Part shown: positions 53,995-64,000 of the stretch, one piece after another
Layout of the letters: each line of letters begins with the position of its first letter
Position numbering within the stretch: the stretch's first letter is position 1
Notes under the pieces: generated by a model
Databases searched by the model: none
What the model saw: only the letters and a program-made list of their open reading frames with translations
What the model was told of the DNA's origin: nothing
Position numbers and translations under genes: made by a program
DNA from: Ophiura sarsii
Taxonomy: Eukaryota > Echinodermata > Ophiuroidea > Amphilepidida > Ophiuridae
Reading direction: 5' to 3'
DNA: 64,000 nucleotides
Assembly: GCA_035610835.1 (NCBI GenBank)
Contig: CM069459.1
Span: 60,109,817-60,173,816 of the forward strand

Positions 53995-54642
53995 TACAGG
54001 GTGAGTCAAAAAGACTGCAATAGTGGAAAGAAGCCATTTTGTTTTCAAAACCAAAATGAATTTTAAAACTTTTTAAACGTTGGAAGAATGATGTATTTAA
54101 TCCTAACATTGTGTGAAAACATGAAGTCGATCGCATTTTTCGTTTGTCTTTGGTGAACCTTTTGACCAGTGCACCTATTTTACACGTTTGTCCACGAGAT
54201 ACCCAAAATATGCAAAATACGCAAAATGTGTCTCTCATTCCAATTTGGAAACTTGAGTTCATTTGTGATGTTATTGGAAGTTGAAGCATCCTTTCTTGTT
54301 AACATGTGAGTTAGCATAATCAATTATAATCGTACCCATGCAATGAAAGCGTATAATGTTCTAAATTTTAATAAAAAACTGAAATTTTCCATTTTTTTGT
54401 TGGCGGGATATTTAAATATAAAAATGCAATGTGTGCCATTTCAAAGGAAAATCACTGTGCTCGTTGACAAACAGGTTGTGCAGCAAAGAGGGACACCAAA
54501 TACAAACGAAAAATACGATCGACTCCATAGTTAGGATTAAATACATCATTCTTGCAACGTTTATAAAGTTTTAAAATTTATTTTGGTTTTGAAAACAAAA
54601 TGGCTTCTTTCCACTATTGCAGTCTTTTTGACTCACCCTGTA
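53995..54642. mobile_element. Mariner-type foldback MITE with long arms
   Basis: TACAGGGTGAGTCAAAAAGA at left and TCTTTTTGACTCACCCTGTA at right; pairing continues for ~165 bp (TGCAATAGTGGAAAGAAGCC; GATGTATTTAATCCTAAC). It ends only about 160 bp before the ATG of gene 3, so it abuts or lies within the promoter. Confidence 0.88.
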
Positions 54643-54749
54643 TCTTGAAGTTTGTCTGGAAGATGGCTTAAAAAGTAGCGACCCGCAATCGGCTTATATA
54701 GATAACTCGTGTGAAGTTTCAATTCGACACATGTGATATTATTTTTGGA

Positions 54750-54757
54750 TATAAAAA
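54750..54757 (+). promoter_or_regulatory. TATA-like box upstream of carboxypeptidase gene 3
   Basis: TATAAAAA 48 bp before the ATG, leaving room for a short 5' UTR. Digestive protease genes often have TATA promoters. Gene 2 shows no equivalent, so regulation may differ. Confidence 0.4.
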
Positions 54758-54804
54758 CAATGGTTAAATCGTCTTAATAGTTGATAAGTACTCTGACTTT
54801 CAAC

Positions 54805-54866
54805 ATGAGGGGTTTAGTATTGTTTTCTCTGCTTGTTACGGGATGTCTCGCGGTCAGATATGACGG
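54805..54866 (+). CDS. CPA-like: Carboxypeptidase gene 3 exon 1: signal peptide
   Basis: ATG at 54805, donor GTAAGG. Encodes MRGLVLFSLLVTGCLAVRYD plus a split Gly, differing from gene 2 exon 1 at two residues. Confidence 0.92.
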
Positions 54867-57800
54867 GTAAGGAAGTATTAATGAACAGGTTTATCGTATT
54901 AACACTTTCCACGCGGCAGGCGGTTGCAGACGACATTCCAAAATTTCACAAAATGTTTAAAAAATGTCAAAATTATTTAATTTCATTACCATATTTAGGA
55001 TCACCATGAGAAATGCATTGACAGAAGTACAAACATGCCTAGTATTGGGTCAGTAATCCTTGAGATAGACTTTGAAAATGTTGAGGGTTTCTGAAAAATC
55101 TGTTTTGTGTATGGTAAAAATGATAGCCGCGTGGAAAGTGTTAACACTTTCCACGCGGCTACTAGTTTTACAATATTATTATTATTATTTTTTAAGAAAC
55201 CATTCCCGAATCTCAAGGAGTACTGGACCAATACTAGGCATGTTTGTACTTATGTTAATGCATTTCTCATGGTGATTCCAAATATGGTGATTTTATGAAA
55301 TTTTGGAACTGTCGTCTGCGGACTACTGCCGCGTGTAAAGTGTTAATGAAACGGTTTATTGTTTGTATTAAAATAAGAATACAAATTACAACTTTTTATT
55401 TTATCATTGATTTCTGTATCTGTATATTCTAGTTGGCTAGATACCTAGTACGGAGACACTTTTTAAATAAAAATCTAGTCAAAAGTATAATTAAAAGTCA
55501 AATACAATTCTCCTAACCATCTATCTATCTACACATGTTTCCAATACAGATACGAGACCATCCGCATCACTCCAAGGAACAACGACCAACGATCATGGCT
55601 GCAAGTCTTAGAGTCATCCATTGAAGACAAGGTGAGGCCATTGCTTAAAACATTATTAAAAAACGAATAATGATTGCAAGTGAACACTTAGTTATCCTTT
55701 TTTCTTCTTTTAGAATACATTGCAAATACTTAGACCATTATATTGCCATACTAGTGCGTGTGACTCATACGTACTATCTACGTATAAAATAGTGAACACA
55801 TTAATGAAACTGGTGTAAACCACTCCAAAAAGGAGTGAAATGTGCGTTTTTACCAACAAAACCACTCCTCTTTTGGAGTGACTTTCACTCTTTGTGGAGT
55901 GACTTTCACTTTTTGTGGAGTGACTTTCACTTTTTGTGGATTGAATTTCACTCTTTGTGAAGTGACTTTCACTCTTTTTGTGGAGTGACTTTCACTTTTT
56001 GTGGAGTGACTTTTACTCTTTGTGAAGTGAATTTCACTCTTTGTGGAGTGGCTTTCACTCTTTGTGGAGTGACTCTCACTCTTTGGGGAGTGAATTACAC
56101 TCTTTGTGTGTGGAGTGACTTTCACTCTTTGTAGATTGACTTTTACTCTTTGGAGTGAAATGCACATTTTTGTCAGGAGGTGTTAGTTAAGCATTTGCAT
56201 TTTTTTAACAATATGTTTATCCCTTGTTTTACACGTAATAACGAGTAAATATACTCCGAATAGGCAATACATCATTGTAATAGTCCAATTTGTTATGTCA
56301 CTTAAATTTAAAGGGATACATAGTGCTAAATATAATTTACTTCCGAATTCAAGAAGAACATTATTAATGGTCATTTTTGGTGTTGCCACTCACGAAATCA
56401 CGAAAGCAGCCTTAATATGCACAGCATATTTGTATTGTGACTGTTTATAGAGCTTTTACTATTAGCCAGGGAGCACGTGGTCTTGAAACACATTGAAACA
56501 CATGTAAAATGATGTAACCTTCCTAAATCAAGGTCAAAGGTCAATTAAACATTTAGGTATATAACCAGGGGTATGTCACTGAGCTTGCCGATCGGGTCCA
56601 CTTTTAAATCGAACTTAGTCAGCATAGAATTGAGGGTGCTATACCGATCAGGCGTGATGATTGTAGCAGACGACGCAACGCTGGCCACGCGTCTCTCAGA
56701 CGACCCAATTTGGCAACGGGAGTGCACCATTTTGAATTATTTTTAACAGTCATCGCCCGGTTAACGATAAAAATCCTTTTAATTATGATGTATTTGTCAA
56801 AATGATAGTTTAAAATTCGCGATTACGTGTTATTCACTACGAATTCAAAATTTAGGTTTCGCGTGGCCACCGTCGTCTGTTTAAATCTATAGCGCCCCCA
56901 AACCTATGCTGACTAACATGCCGTTTAACCTGCCGTTAAACCTGGTTAAACATTGTTAAACGTGTTAAACGCCGGTCACCGACGCATTCCAGACGGATTA
57001 CTATAATTTATTCAAATATGCAAAAGGTCCGTTTTCGTTACGTACGTTGGTATACTACTTTCCTATCCCAAAGTTAATAGTATCCCTGATATAACTCCCT
57101 GTGTCAGTCTAGACCGGGAACGGAAAACCCCTATGCTCCCCAATTATTAGTGTGAAATTCGTGTCTTAGCCTTAGAGCAGAATGTTTGCGAATCGACCTT
57201 TTGTTGTACAAAGAGGACTGATTTGACTGAATCCTTACAAGTGTAAGGCATTTACATGTAATACAATTGTAAGAATGTACAAATCCCAGTTTGCATCAAC
57301 ATTGAGGGAGCAGCCTTCAAGACATCACTGAATAATCCTTTAAATAACTCGCCCGTATTGCATCATTTGTATGGCCTTTTATAGATCGACGTATGGCAAA
57401 CGAGCCACCTGGACAACCAACCGATGGATGTTATGGTACCACCACGCTTCCAGTCTGAGCTGAGAGAGATCCTTTCTGCTAAAGGGATCTCTTTTGAGAC
57501 CATGATCCCAGATGTGCAGTCTGTAATTGATCGTCAGATGAAGAAAGACGTAGATACCAGTGCAGAATTCGACTATACAAAATATCACACGTACGATGAG
57601 GTGAGCCAGCTGGGTCCCTACGTCCATCTATAGACTGGGTCCTTACGTCCTTCTATAGACTGGGTCCATACGTCCCTCAATATGGCCGCCATCTTTCAAA
57701 TTGACGAACCAAAACCAGGGACCGGGGAAAATATAACAAACAGGTGTGGGTCAATTCTTAATGGTCACGTCAACATTTTTGCCGTATAGGCCTACTCTAT

Positions 57801-59299
57801 TGCACAGAACAGATACGCTTTTACACACGTTGACAGTTATGACTGAAATAATTACTATACTGTTGGTATGACAAAGGTTGCCTGACATTGCTTTGGTTTT
57901 AATTTTACAGATCCAACAATGGGTTCTTGATATGGAGTCACAGTACAGTAACATCATCGAATCATTTGTATTGACGTCAACGTTTGAAGGGCGCCAAGTA
58001 CGGGCCATCAAGGTAAGTTTGTCGTGGTTCCAATCTCTGAGGTTGCGTTCTGGGTTCAAATCCTGCTGATGTTAACTATTTTGCTCGCCTGACGTTACCC
58101 AAACTAAGGTTTTTGTTTTACCAACATGACATTGTATTGGAGGAATTAACTACATACAACAGTATTGTTGTACTAATTGGTGTACTTAGCACTGACTAGT
58201 GTTGAGGATATGGATTATTAGACGTGAACACATACTTGTGGATCAGGCTTAGAGTGTTGTTTTATCTTACCTTTTAAGGACTACAGTTTGCAGGAAATGC
58301 TATTTTTAAATGAATAACTATCTGTGTTGCTATAAAACCAATTCGGATGTTAGGTTGCTTGGCTACCATGACAACTGGTAATAGTAAGGGTATACGGACT
58401 ACACAGTGATACAAAATGTTTATTTTTTTGCAATGTAACAGCGCATCATTTTCGCCATTGCTTTTTATTTCTAAATTATATAAAACACTCTATATAATTG
58501 GATAATAATTGAATAAATATTATTACAATTACGAGAATCTTTAAAAAACCAAAACAACAACTTTGTCAATTAGGAGAAATGGCAATTATATGAAAACAGG
58601 AACGATTTGAGCGTAATATTGATATTGACGTTTCGGTTCCTTTGTTCTCACCTCATCAGCTCGGCGGAAACGGAGGGAGCAAAACCAAGAAGGCCATATG
58701 GTGGCAAGGTGGTATACACGCACGTGAATGGATCTCTCCGGCAACAGTAATGTGGATTGTTAAATCGGTAAGATGCATTATATAGGCCTACTACGTGTAA
58801 GGAATTATCAAGCTAAATCATGTAACACTTTCCACGCTGTTATTAGTTTTACCATTATACAAAACAGATTTTTTCAGAAACCTTTTCCAACTTTCAAAGT
58901 TTATCTCAAGAATCACTGAACCAATACTAGGCATGTTTGCACTTGTTGCAATGCATTATGATGGTAATTTCAAATATGGTGATGAAAGTCAATAATTTTG
59001 ATATTTTTGAAACATTTTGTGACGTTTTGGAACTGTCGTCTGCGATTACGAGACAACGAGGCGTCTTTGACAGAGACATAACTCCTACTGTAGTCACTAT
59101 AATTGCTAATCTAATATTGTGATATGTAATGCCCTGCTTTCTTTTTAACACGACATTCACCCTTCTATCAATCATTTCTTCTCTTTAGATGGCTGACGAC
59201 TACATGGTCGACCCCGTGTTGACAGCCGCAATGGACGCTTTTGATTTCTACATCGTGCCATCACTTAACGCAGATGGCTATGAATTCACGTGGACAAAT
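54805..59299 (+). CDS. CPA-like: Procarboxypeptidase A-like paralogue, first 6 exons; 3' part outside window
   Basis: Second M14A procarboxypeptidase, divergent from gene 2. Exons are 54805-54866, 55550-55631, 57385-57600, 57911-58012, 58660-58767 and 59189-59299. Their lengths (62, 82, 216, 102, 108, 111) and phases are identical to exons 1-6 of gene 2. Signal peptide is MRGLVLFSLLVTGCLAV; the zinc motif is GGIHAREWISPAT in exon 5; exon 6 has VPSLNADGYEF. Exons for the third zinc ligand and catalytic Glu were sought to position 64000 and not found. The last donor (GTAAG at 59300) abuts a ~4.3-kb TIR element, so intron 6 exceeds 4.7 kb. The visible coding sequence is intact; whether the gene is complete depends on sequence to the right. 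Confidence 0.93.
54899..55144 (+). mobile_element. TTAA-family MITE, copy 12 (head-to-head pair, left)
   Basis: Full length in intron 1 of carboxypeptidase gene 3. Its right-hand TTAA (55141-55144) is also the left TTAA of copy 13. Confidence 0.88.
55141..55346 (-). mobile_element. TTAA-family MITE, copy 13 (head-to-head pair, right)
   Basis: Reverse copy sharing TTAA with copy 12, so GGAAAGTGTTAACACTTTCC forms a perfect palindrome at the joint. Slightly shortened interior. Confidence 0.85.
55550..55631 (+). CDS. CPA-like: Carboxypeptidase gene 3 exon 2
   Basis: Acceptor CCAATACAG, donor GTGAGG. Encodes YETIRITPRNNDQRSWLQVL then ESSIEDK, collinear with gene 2 exon 2. Confidence 0.93.
55855..56160. 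repeat. ~21-bp minisatellite, GTGGAGTGACTTTCACTCTTT type
   Basis: About 13 units with variations (TTTTT, CTCTT, GAAGTGAA). Edges GGAGTGAAATGTGCGTTTTT and GGAGTGAAATGCACATTTTT are direct relatives. In intron 2 of gene 3. Confidence 0.92.
56305..57345. mobile_element. Foldback element with TTAAAGGG ends, copy B, interrupted
   Basis: 56307-56400 matches the left part of copy A (AAAGGGATACATAGTG, ACTTCCGAATTCAAGAAGAA) and 57175-57345 the right part (CATGTAATACAATTGTAAGA, GAGGGAGCAGCCTTCAAGAC). The gap contains the CAGACGACGG element. Confidence 0.65.
56640..56905. mobile_element. TIR element, CAGACGACGGTGGCCACGCG family, copy 2
   Basis: GGCCACGCGTCTCTCAGACG at left, GCGTGGCCACCGTCGTCTG at right; AACAGTCATCGCCCGGTTAA and GCGATTACGTGTTATTC match the complement of copy 1. 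In the intron before exon 3 of gene 3. Confidence 0.7.
57385..57600 (+). CDS. CPA-like: Carboxypeptidase gene 3 exon 3: activation domain
   Basis: Acceptor TTTTATAG, donor GTGAGC. Starts IDVWQTSHLDNQPMDVMVPP, ends DYTKYHTYDE. Same length and phase as gene 2 exon 3. Just after it, the intron repeats a ~28-bp unit (GGGTCC-TACGTCC) about three times. Confidence 0.94.
57911..58012 (+). CDS. CPA-like: Carboxypeptidase gene 3 exon 4
   Basis: Acceptor ATTTTACAG, donor GTAAGT. Encodes IQQWVLDMESQYSNIIESFV then LTSTFEGRQVRAIK. Many replacements relative to gene 2, in contrast to the flanking catalytic exon. Confidence 0.93.
58070..58650. other. Intron 4 of carboxypeptidase gene 3
   Basis: AT-rich; nothing recognised. 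Confidence 0.5.
58660..58767 (+). CDS. CPA-like: Carboxypeptidase gene 3 exon 5: zinc-binding HxxE
   Basis: Acceptor CTCATCAG, donor GTAAGA. Encodes LGGNGGSKTKKAIWWQGGIH then AREWISPATVMWIVKS. 68 consecutive nucleotides are identical to gene 2 exon 5. Confidence 0.95.
58823..59045 (-). mobile_element. TTAA-family MITE, copy 14, one end replaced
   Basis: Starts TAACACTTTCCACGCTGTTA, keeps the interior, and stops at CTGTCGTCTGCG, after which non-family sequence follows; ~25 bp are lost. In the intron before exon 6 of gene 3. Confidence 0.75.
59189..59299 (+). CDS. CPA-like: Carboxypeptidase gene 3 exon 6, last exon in window
   Basis: Acceptor TCTTTAG, donor GTAAGT. Encodes MADDYMVDPVLTAAMDAFDF then YIVPSLNADGYEFTWTN. 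The left end of a TIR element begins at the sixth base of the following intron. Confidence 0.94.
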
Positions 59300-59304
59300 G
59301 TAAG

Positions 59305-62300
59305 TATATGGTCGAATCCAACGAAAAGTGTACACTGCTAGATTTTTAGGGTCCAGTTTCAAAATGCTTCGATCTCTTTTTCCTTTTCCCCACTCAAAGT
59401 CAACATATCAAGCTTGTATGGAAAAAAAGTGCCATCACTAATCTCTCCAATTGACCACGAATGATAAAGTTGAAGGTACACTTCTCAATGTTACCTACAA
59501 ATACAAGTACCATATTTTGATTAAGTGATGATTATTCCACCTATTTACATATTGCATTCAAATTTGTGATTGTATTGTATTCAGAAGATGCTAATGCTGA
59601 TAGAAAGTGGACATATTTGTACAGGTACTCATCTTTTTTTACATTTTAGATTCACACAGTTAGGTAGCATTTTCAGGCTCTCAATACTTTGAAACATGAG
59701 GTTGAGTCACTTTGTATACTTTCACCAAGATGATTTTAATGAACATTTGTTTTCATGTACCTCAAAGAGGGGGAATGACCCTTTCTGGAAAATTTTGAAT
59801 TTTGAGCATGCGCCAGAAACATAAGTACATAGAGGAATGTGGACATTTAGTATTCGTAGGTAACAGTTAATGTATACGTAGGTATAAGAGAAGTAAAACT
59901 GTAATAAATTAATGTTGTACTTAATTTATGCTGCATTTTGGAGGTGAAATGATCATGCAGGGTTGTTAACAATATTTGTTTTTAAATAAACATGTTAAAA
60001 CATGTTTAAATCCTAATATTATGGACATATTCCCCAATAGTTTACTTTAAATAGATACTAGAATATTAACTCCCAGTTGTGATTTTGAATAGGTTTATTA
60101 AGAACAAAATATCAGGCAACAATTTTAAGCATTCCTATAAGAGAAAAACATGTTAAGACTTAAAGCACGGTAGCTAATATTGCAATAATCAAAGTATTCG
60201 TAGGTAACACATTTGTTCTCAACTTTTACTTCGTTGACTAAGAACGGTTGGATTCTTTGATTTTACATATGTTTAAGAGGCAAAATTGTACTCGACGTAG
60301 TTTTTATGCCCTGAATCGCGTGTGAGGGTGAATGTCGTACAGCAAAATAAAAAGGTGTCTTGCTTGACGTTAAAAGTTGATAATATAAGAATGTGCGCTC
60401 AGCACTGCTTTTACAAAACAATCTTGCGTAATATTCAACATTTGAATAAAAAGCAAGATTAACCAAATAAACATTAAAATTATATAAAACTATGTTCCTA
60501 TTTCTAAGATATAAAAGAAAACATCACTAGGCCTATACTGTTAGTATTTTTGATCATCTAATTTGGTTAATGAATGTTGATTAAAATTAATTTACACATG
60601 ATAATTACGGCAGAAAATGTTTTATTATGTTAACGTATCTGATCATCCAATTTTGTAAGTGTCTTTCTTGCTTGACTTTCAATTATTAAGAATGTGCGTT
60701 TAACTTCTACAAAACAGTCAGAAGTGTGTAATATTTAACATCTGATACAAGGCAATATGATGACAGCATACATATCGTACTGGGTTAAAATTTCGTAAAG
60801 GTATAGTTAAACAATCAATTAACTCGCTAGTATAATATTCTTACTCATCTCATTTGGTAAAAAGCATGTTCATCATTAAAACTAAACATAATGAAATATT
60901 AAGCATATAGAAACATTTTAAGTAAGATACCTCTGATCATTCAGCCTTGTAATCTCTACTTAACAAGTTTAGTGGATCTTGTTGTATTCTTTGTGTAGTT
61001 AGTTCTTCATCTCTCTCTTGTCACGAGAATGAATATCTAGTAGAACAGAATTACTCTTTGTTTATTATAGGACATTTTAGAATGTTAAGAATGAACGTTT
61101 CAGTTTCCGTGTGAATCCAAAGTATTGGATCGAATCAACTATTGAACATTTCCTCGAGCCATCATTAATTAGAAAGCAAGCGGTTTTCTTTTAGCAAACA
61201 GTTTGATTTGCCTGTAATTCATAATCTTGAATGTCAGGTTATTTGTTTTAAGCAATAAAACAACCGGTTGTCTTCCTCAATTTGTTCTAAATGAAGGAGG
61301 CAAGTGAGTCTTCTAGTAGTTATCATTTTGAATAGCTGTTTTAAACACGAAAGCCAGATCGCTTTTTAATTCATTTAATATATACTTTGAAATAATTTCA
61401 TATCAGACCTTATATTATATATATAAGTTTAATATGAGCCGAACATGTTCAAAGTCTAGAATATTCAAATGTCGTGCATTTCCGTCCACAGCGCGCGGAA
61501 TAAAGCACATACAACTTACAGCAAGACATCCAGTTGTCAGATTAGAATTAAGATATAATTTCCTAGTTTGGAATTTGTATCATTCTAAAAGTCGTACATA
61601 GTAAGTTTTTATCGAGTTTCAACCGGAGGCAGATTCCGATATGAAATATTTTGTCAGATGTAGACAAAATAGGAATTTTATGTTTAAAAATTCAATGTTG
61701 TTAAAAACACTAATCTAATAGGTTTTGCCACGACAGAGATATTGTCGGGCATGTGCCTTTCATTGTGATTTTCTTTTAAATCAACCACTGCTTAGTTCAA
61801 TTACACTAATTAATGAATGTCGGAAGCATTATTCATGAACAATTCTTGATTTGAGACTGAAATCAGTTAGGCCTACCCTTGATTATCTCCCACCTTTAAA
61901 AAAAAGGGAAAATGTTTTACTAAATTTCTTGTTCACTTAAAATACGTTTCGGTGACATTACACAACCTGCCCGAGCAAAAATGAAGCAAGTTATTTTATA
62001 TTTGTGACACATGAATTCCATTTTCAAATACAACTACAATAATTGCCAATATTATGTACCTCAGTAGTCACTTCTCTACAATTCCAGAGGAAGTTGGTTA
62101 ACTACGTATACATCATATCGACAAGCTGGTTTAAAACAATATTACGCACCAAACGATATTATTCCCGTCTTATACATTCCTGCTAAATATTTACATAATA
62201 TAAGGTGCGAATGAAAGCGAAAAACAATACAGGAATTGTACCATGCTCATTAACTAATATATAGGTTACCTACGAATACAAAATGGAATATGAGAAATAA

Positions 62301-63609
62301 TAAGGGAATATTATTTTTTTCCCTCCAAATATAAATATAATAATATATCCAGTCAGATTGTATGATTGCGCACTGCGTGTATGTAAAATAAAATCATTTA
62401 GGGCCAATATGCACCGTGTATATTATTGAATGTTGCCTACATACATGTTACCTCCGAATATAACACGAAGTCAATGCACGAGAAGCTGTTACTGATTATT
62501 TATATAAACATTAATCACCCCCATTGCGATTTAAATCAACTGTCAGAGGATGTCTTTGCGTGAATAACATAAACAACTACACTAATAGGAGTAACAAGAT
62601 TGAGACATAGGGAGGCTATATTCAATCAACTTTTAAGACAACAACAAATTATTGATGCACTTGTACGCAAAACTACAGAATTTTGTGAAAAGTTACTTAC
62701 AAAAGCTGAAAGATTGATGCAAAACTTCTCTGTGGCTTGCCGAACGCAGCGCACATTTCTACTTTATTCCAGTCGATACAAGTATGCAACAACAGAGGGA
62801 ATAACCACGGTATCGTTATTTGTATTTGAAGGTAAAAGTTCATATTTCAAATTTGCCTACGAATACAGCCTTTTATTGCTGATATTTCAACAAATGTTGC
62901 CTTCAAAATGATAATACTTGGCACACATGTACATTGTATCACACTTCGCTTATTCTATAGATATCATTCACTAATCTGTGTTTATATTAAAATGGCAGTG
63001 TTTTAAATAGGTATTCGGAGGTAATGCATTTTTTTACCAAACCGATCGTTTCCGCTTTTAAAATTTCTAACAGCTTTATCAAAAAATCGACTTGAATGTG
63101 GACAATGCATTTTTAAATGTTAAATACTTAAAAGTATTTAACATATTTAGGTATCCTTACAGCACAAATTACACTACCTCAGGCGAATTCTTCCCCGAAA
63201 GTGAGATTTAACAAAACATGTATTGGTAGGTAACGTCAAAACTTACCACAGCCAAAAAAATCACAACAATTCAGGGGATTGATCAAAAGTAACAAAAATT
63301 ACAAGAGGCATTCTTGAGATATCCACCAATCAAACAGGTAAAATTATTTCCGCTTAAGCTCGTTTTCATCTAAACGGTTATATGTCTAAAATAAAACCTT
63401 AACAACTATTTTGTAAAAAGGGTGAAAAATAGCAGGTTTATTGCTCGCATACGCCCAATTGTGCATAGAAGTTAGTCATATTATATATGGCGCGAAGCGT
63501 CTCATCGAGGCGGATACGTATAACACAAAAATAAAATAGTCAAGATATAGATTATTTTATTATAGGCCTGAACATCACGTGTACACTTTTCGTTGGAATA
63601 GACCATATA
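59305..63609. mobile_element. 4.3-kb TIR element with dispersed 15-bp subterminal motif, no recognisable transposase
   Basis: The ends are inverted over 31 bp with two mismatches: TATATGGTC, three variable bases, then TCCAACGAAAAGTGTACAC at 59305-59335, and the complement at 63579-63609. Inside, GTTACCTACGAATAC or close variants occur at 59490, 59850 (inverted), 60194 (inverted), 62265, 62447, 62852, 63011 (inverted) and 63230 (inverted), clustered towards the two ends like transposase-binding subterminal repeats. The middle is AT-rich with diverged ~300-bp tandem units (60356-60960). No ORF resembles a transposase; the longest (62600-62911) is unrecognised. Probably a large non-autonomous DNA transposon. 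Confidence 0.7.
60356..60960. repeat. Diverged ~300-bp tandem units inside the 4.3-kb element
   Basis: The segment starting CTTGCTTGACGTTAAAAG (60359) recurs as CTTGCTTGACTTTCAA near 60667, with AAGAATGTGCG, ACAAAACA and GTAATATT following in order each time. The stretch around GATCATCTAATTTGGTTAA also recurs about 294 bp later. Confidence 0.6.
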
Positions 63610-63712
63610 GGATCCAAAGTCTACAGTGTGTCTGAGAATGATTTATACCGTGTTTGATATTAAAAATACAAAAATACAAAAATACACAAACAACAGTGCA
63701 TCTAAATCTAAT

Positions 63713-63871
63713 TTTCAAAGTCTATCTCAAGGATTACTGAACCAATACTATGCATGTTTGTACTTATTTCAATGCATTTCTCATGGTGATTCCAAATATG
63801 GTAATGAAATTCAACAATTTTGACATTTTTGAAACATTTTTGAGCTTTTTGAATGTCGTGGAAAGTGTTAA
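63713..63871 (-). mobile_element. TTAA-family MITE, copy 15, fragment
   Basis: Keeps AAAGTCTATCTCAAGGATTA through CCAAATATGGTAATGAAATT to GTCGTGGAAAGTGTTA; the GCGG end is missing. Confidence 0.7.
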
Positions 63872-64000
63872 GAATTTTGGTATCTATTTGGAATCTACCT
63901 TTTTTACAATATATATTCGATAGTTGTTCAAATCCAACAACCGCGAAAGCCGAGAAACGCTCTAGTTTACAATATATATTCGAAAGTTGTTCTACACATG

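Noticed and set aside
53769..54023. 84-codon ORF
   Set aside because: Runs into the MITE end at 53995 and shows no domain.
55850..56167. 105-codon repetitive ORF (KVKVTPQ type)
   Set aside because: Translation of the ~21-bp minisatellite in intron 2 of gene 3.
62600..62911. 103-codon ORF as a transposase or gene
   Set aside because: No recognisable motif, includes one of the dispersed 15-bp motifs in its frame, and lies in AT-rich element sequence.

Overview
This window is animal nuclear DNA: genes are split into short exons with GT-AG introns, there are no operons, and repeats are dense. The proteins (an SLC18 vesicular-amine-type transporter and pancreatic-type procarboxypeptidases), CR1/L2-like LINE ends, tRNA-derived SINEs and a strong excess of the palindrome TAGGCCTA suggest a marine invertebrate deuterostome such as an echinoderm or hemichordate. 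That placement is an inference from style, not from a marker gene.

Three protein-coding genes are supported. (1) 355-27750, + strand: the last 12 exons (475 codons plus stop, all phases consistent) of an SLC18-family vesicular transporter; the first exon(s) lie left of the window. (2) 40438-30231, - strand: a complete 10-exon, 420-residue secreted procarboxypeptidase A-like zymogen with every catalytic residue present. (3) 54805-59299, + strand: the first 6 exons of a closely related procarboxypeptidase; the remainder lies right of the window. Genes 2 and 3 are head-to-head paralogues separated by about 14.4 kb with no gene, and exons 5 and 6 share long identical tracts that look like gene conversion.

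Almost everything else is mobile or repetitive DNA. There is an apparently intact Tc1 element (10942-12558, DD34E transposase), two degenerate 5'-truncated LINEs, a SINE and several tRNA-like sequences. A TTAA-flanked ~240-bp MITE family is present in about 17 copies, and there are many foldback or TIR elements of other families, several nested in one another. Tandem arrays have periods of 11, 17, ~21, ~32, 44, ~95, ~123, ~296 and 358 bp.

The most unusual structures are: two homologous elements flanking a transporter exon that are built from rows of ~20-bp palindromes; a ~4.3-kb TIR element (59305-63609), starting next to a splice donor of gene 3, with eight dispersed copies of a 15-bp motif; a TIR element with an apparent 9-bp target duplication that carries TTAGGG telomere-type repeats; and a repeat family whose 16-bp core palindrome differs between copies at several positions yet stays perfectly self-complementary. 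The transporter also lacks the TM11 aspartate that is conserved in VMAT and VAChT.
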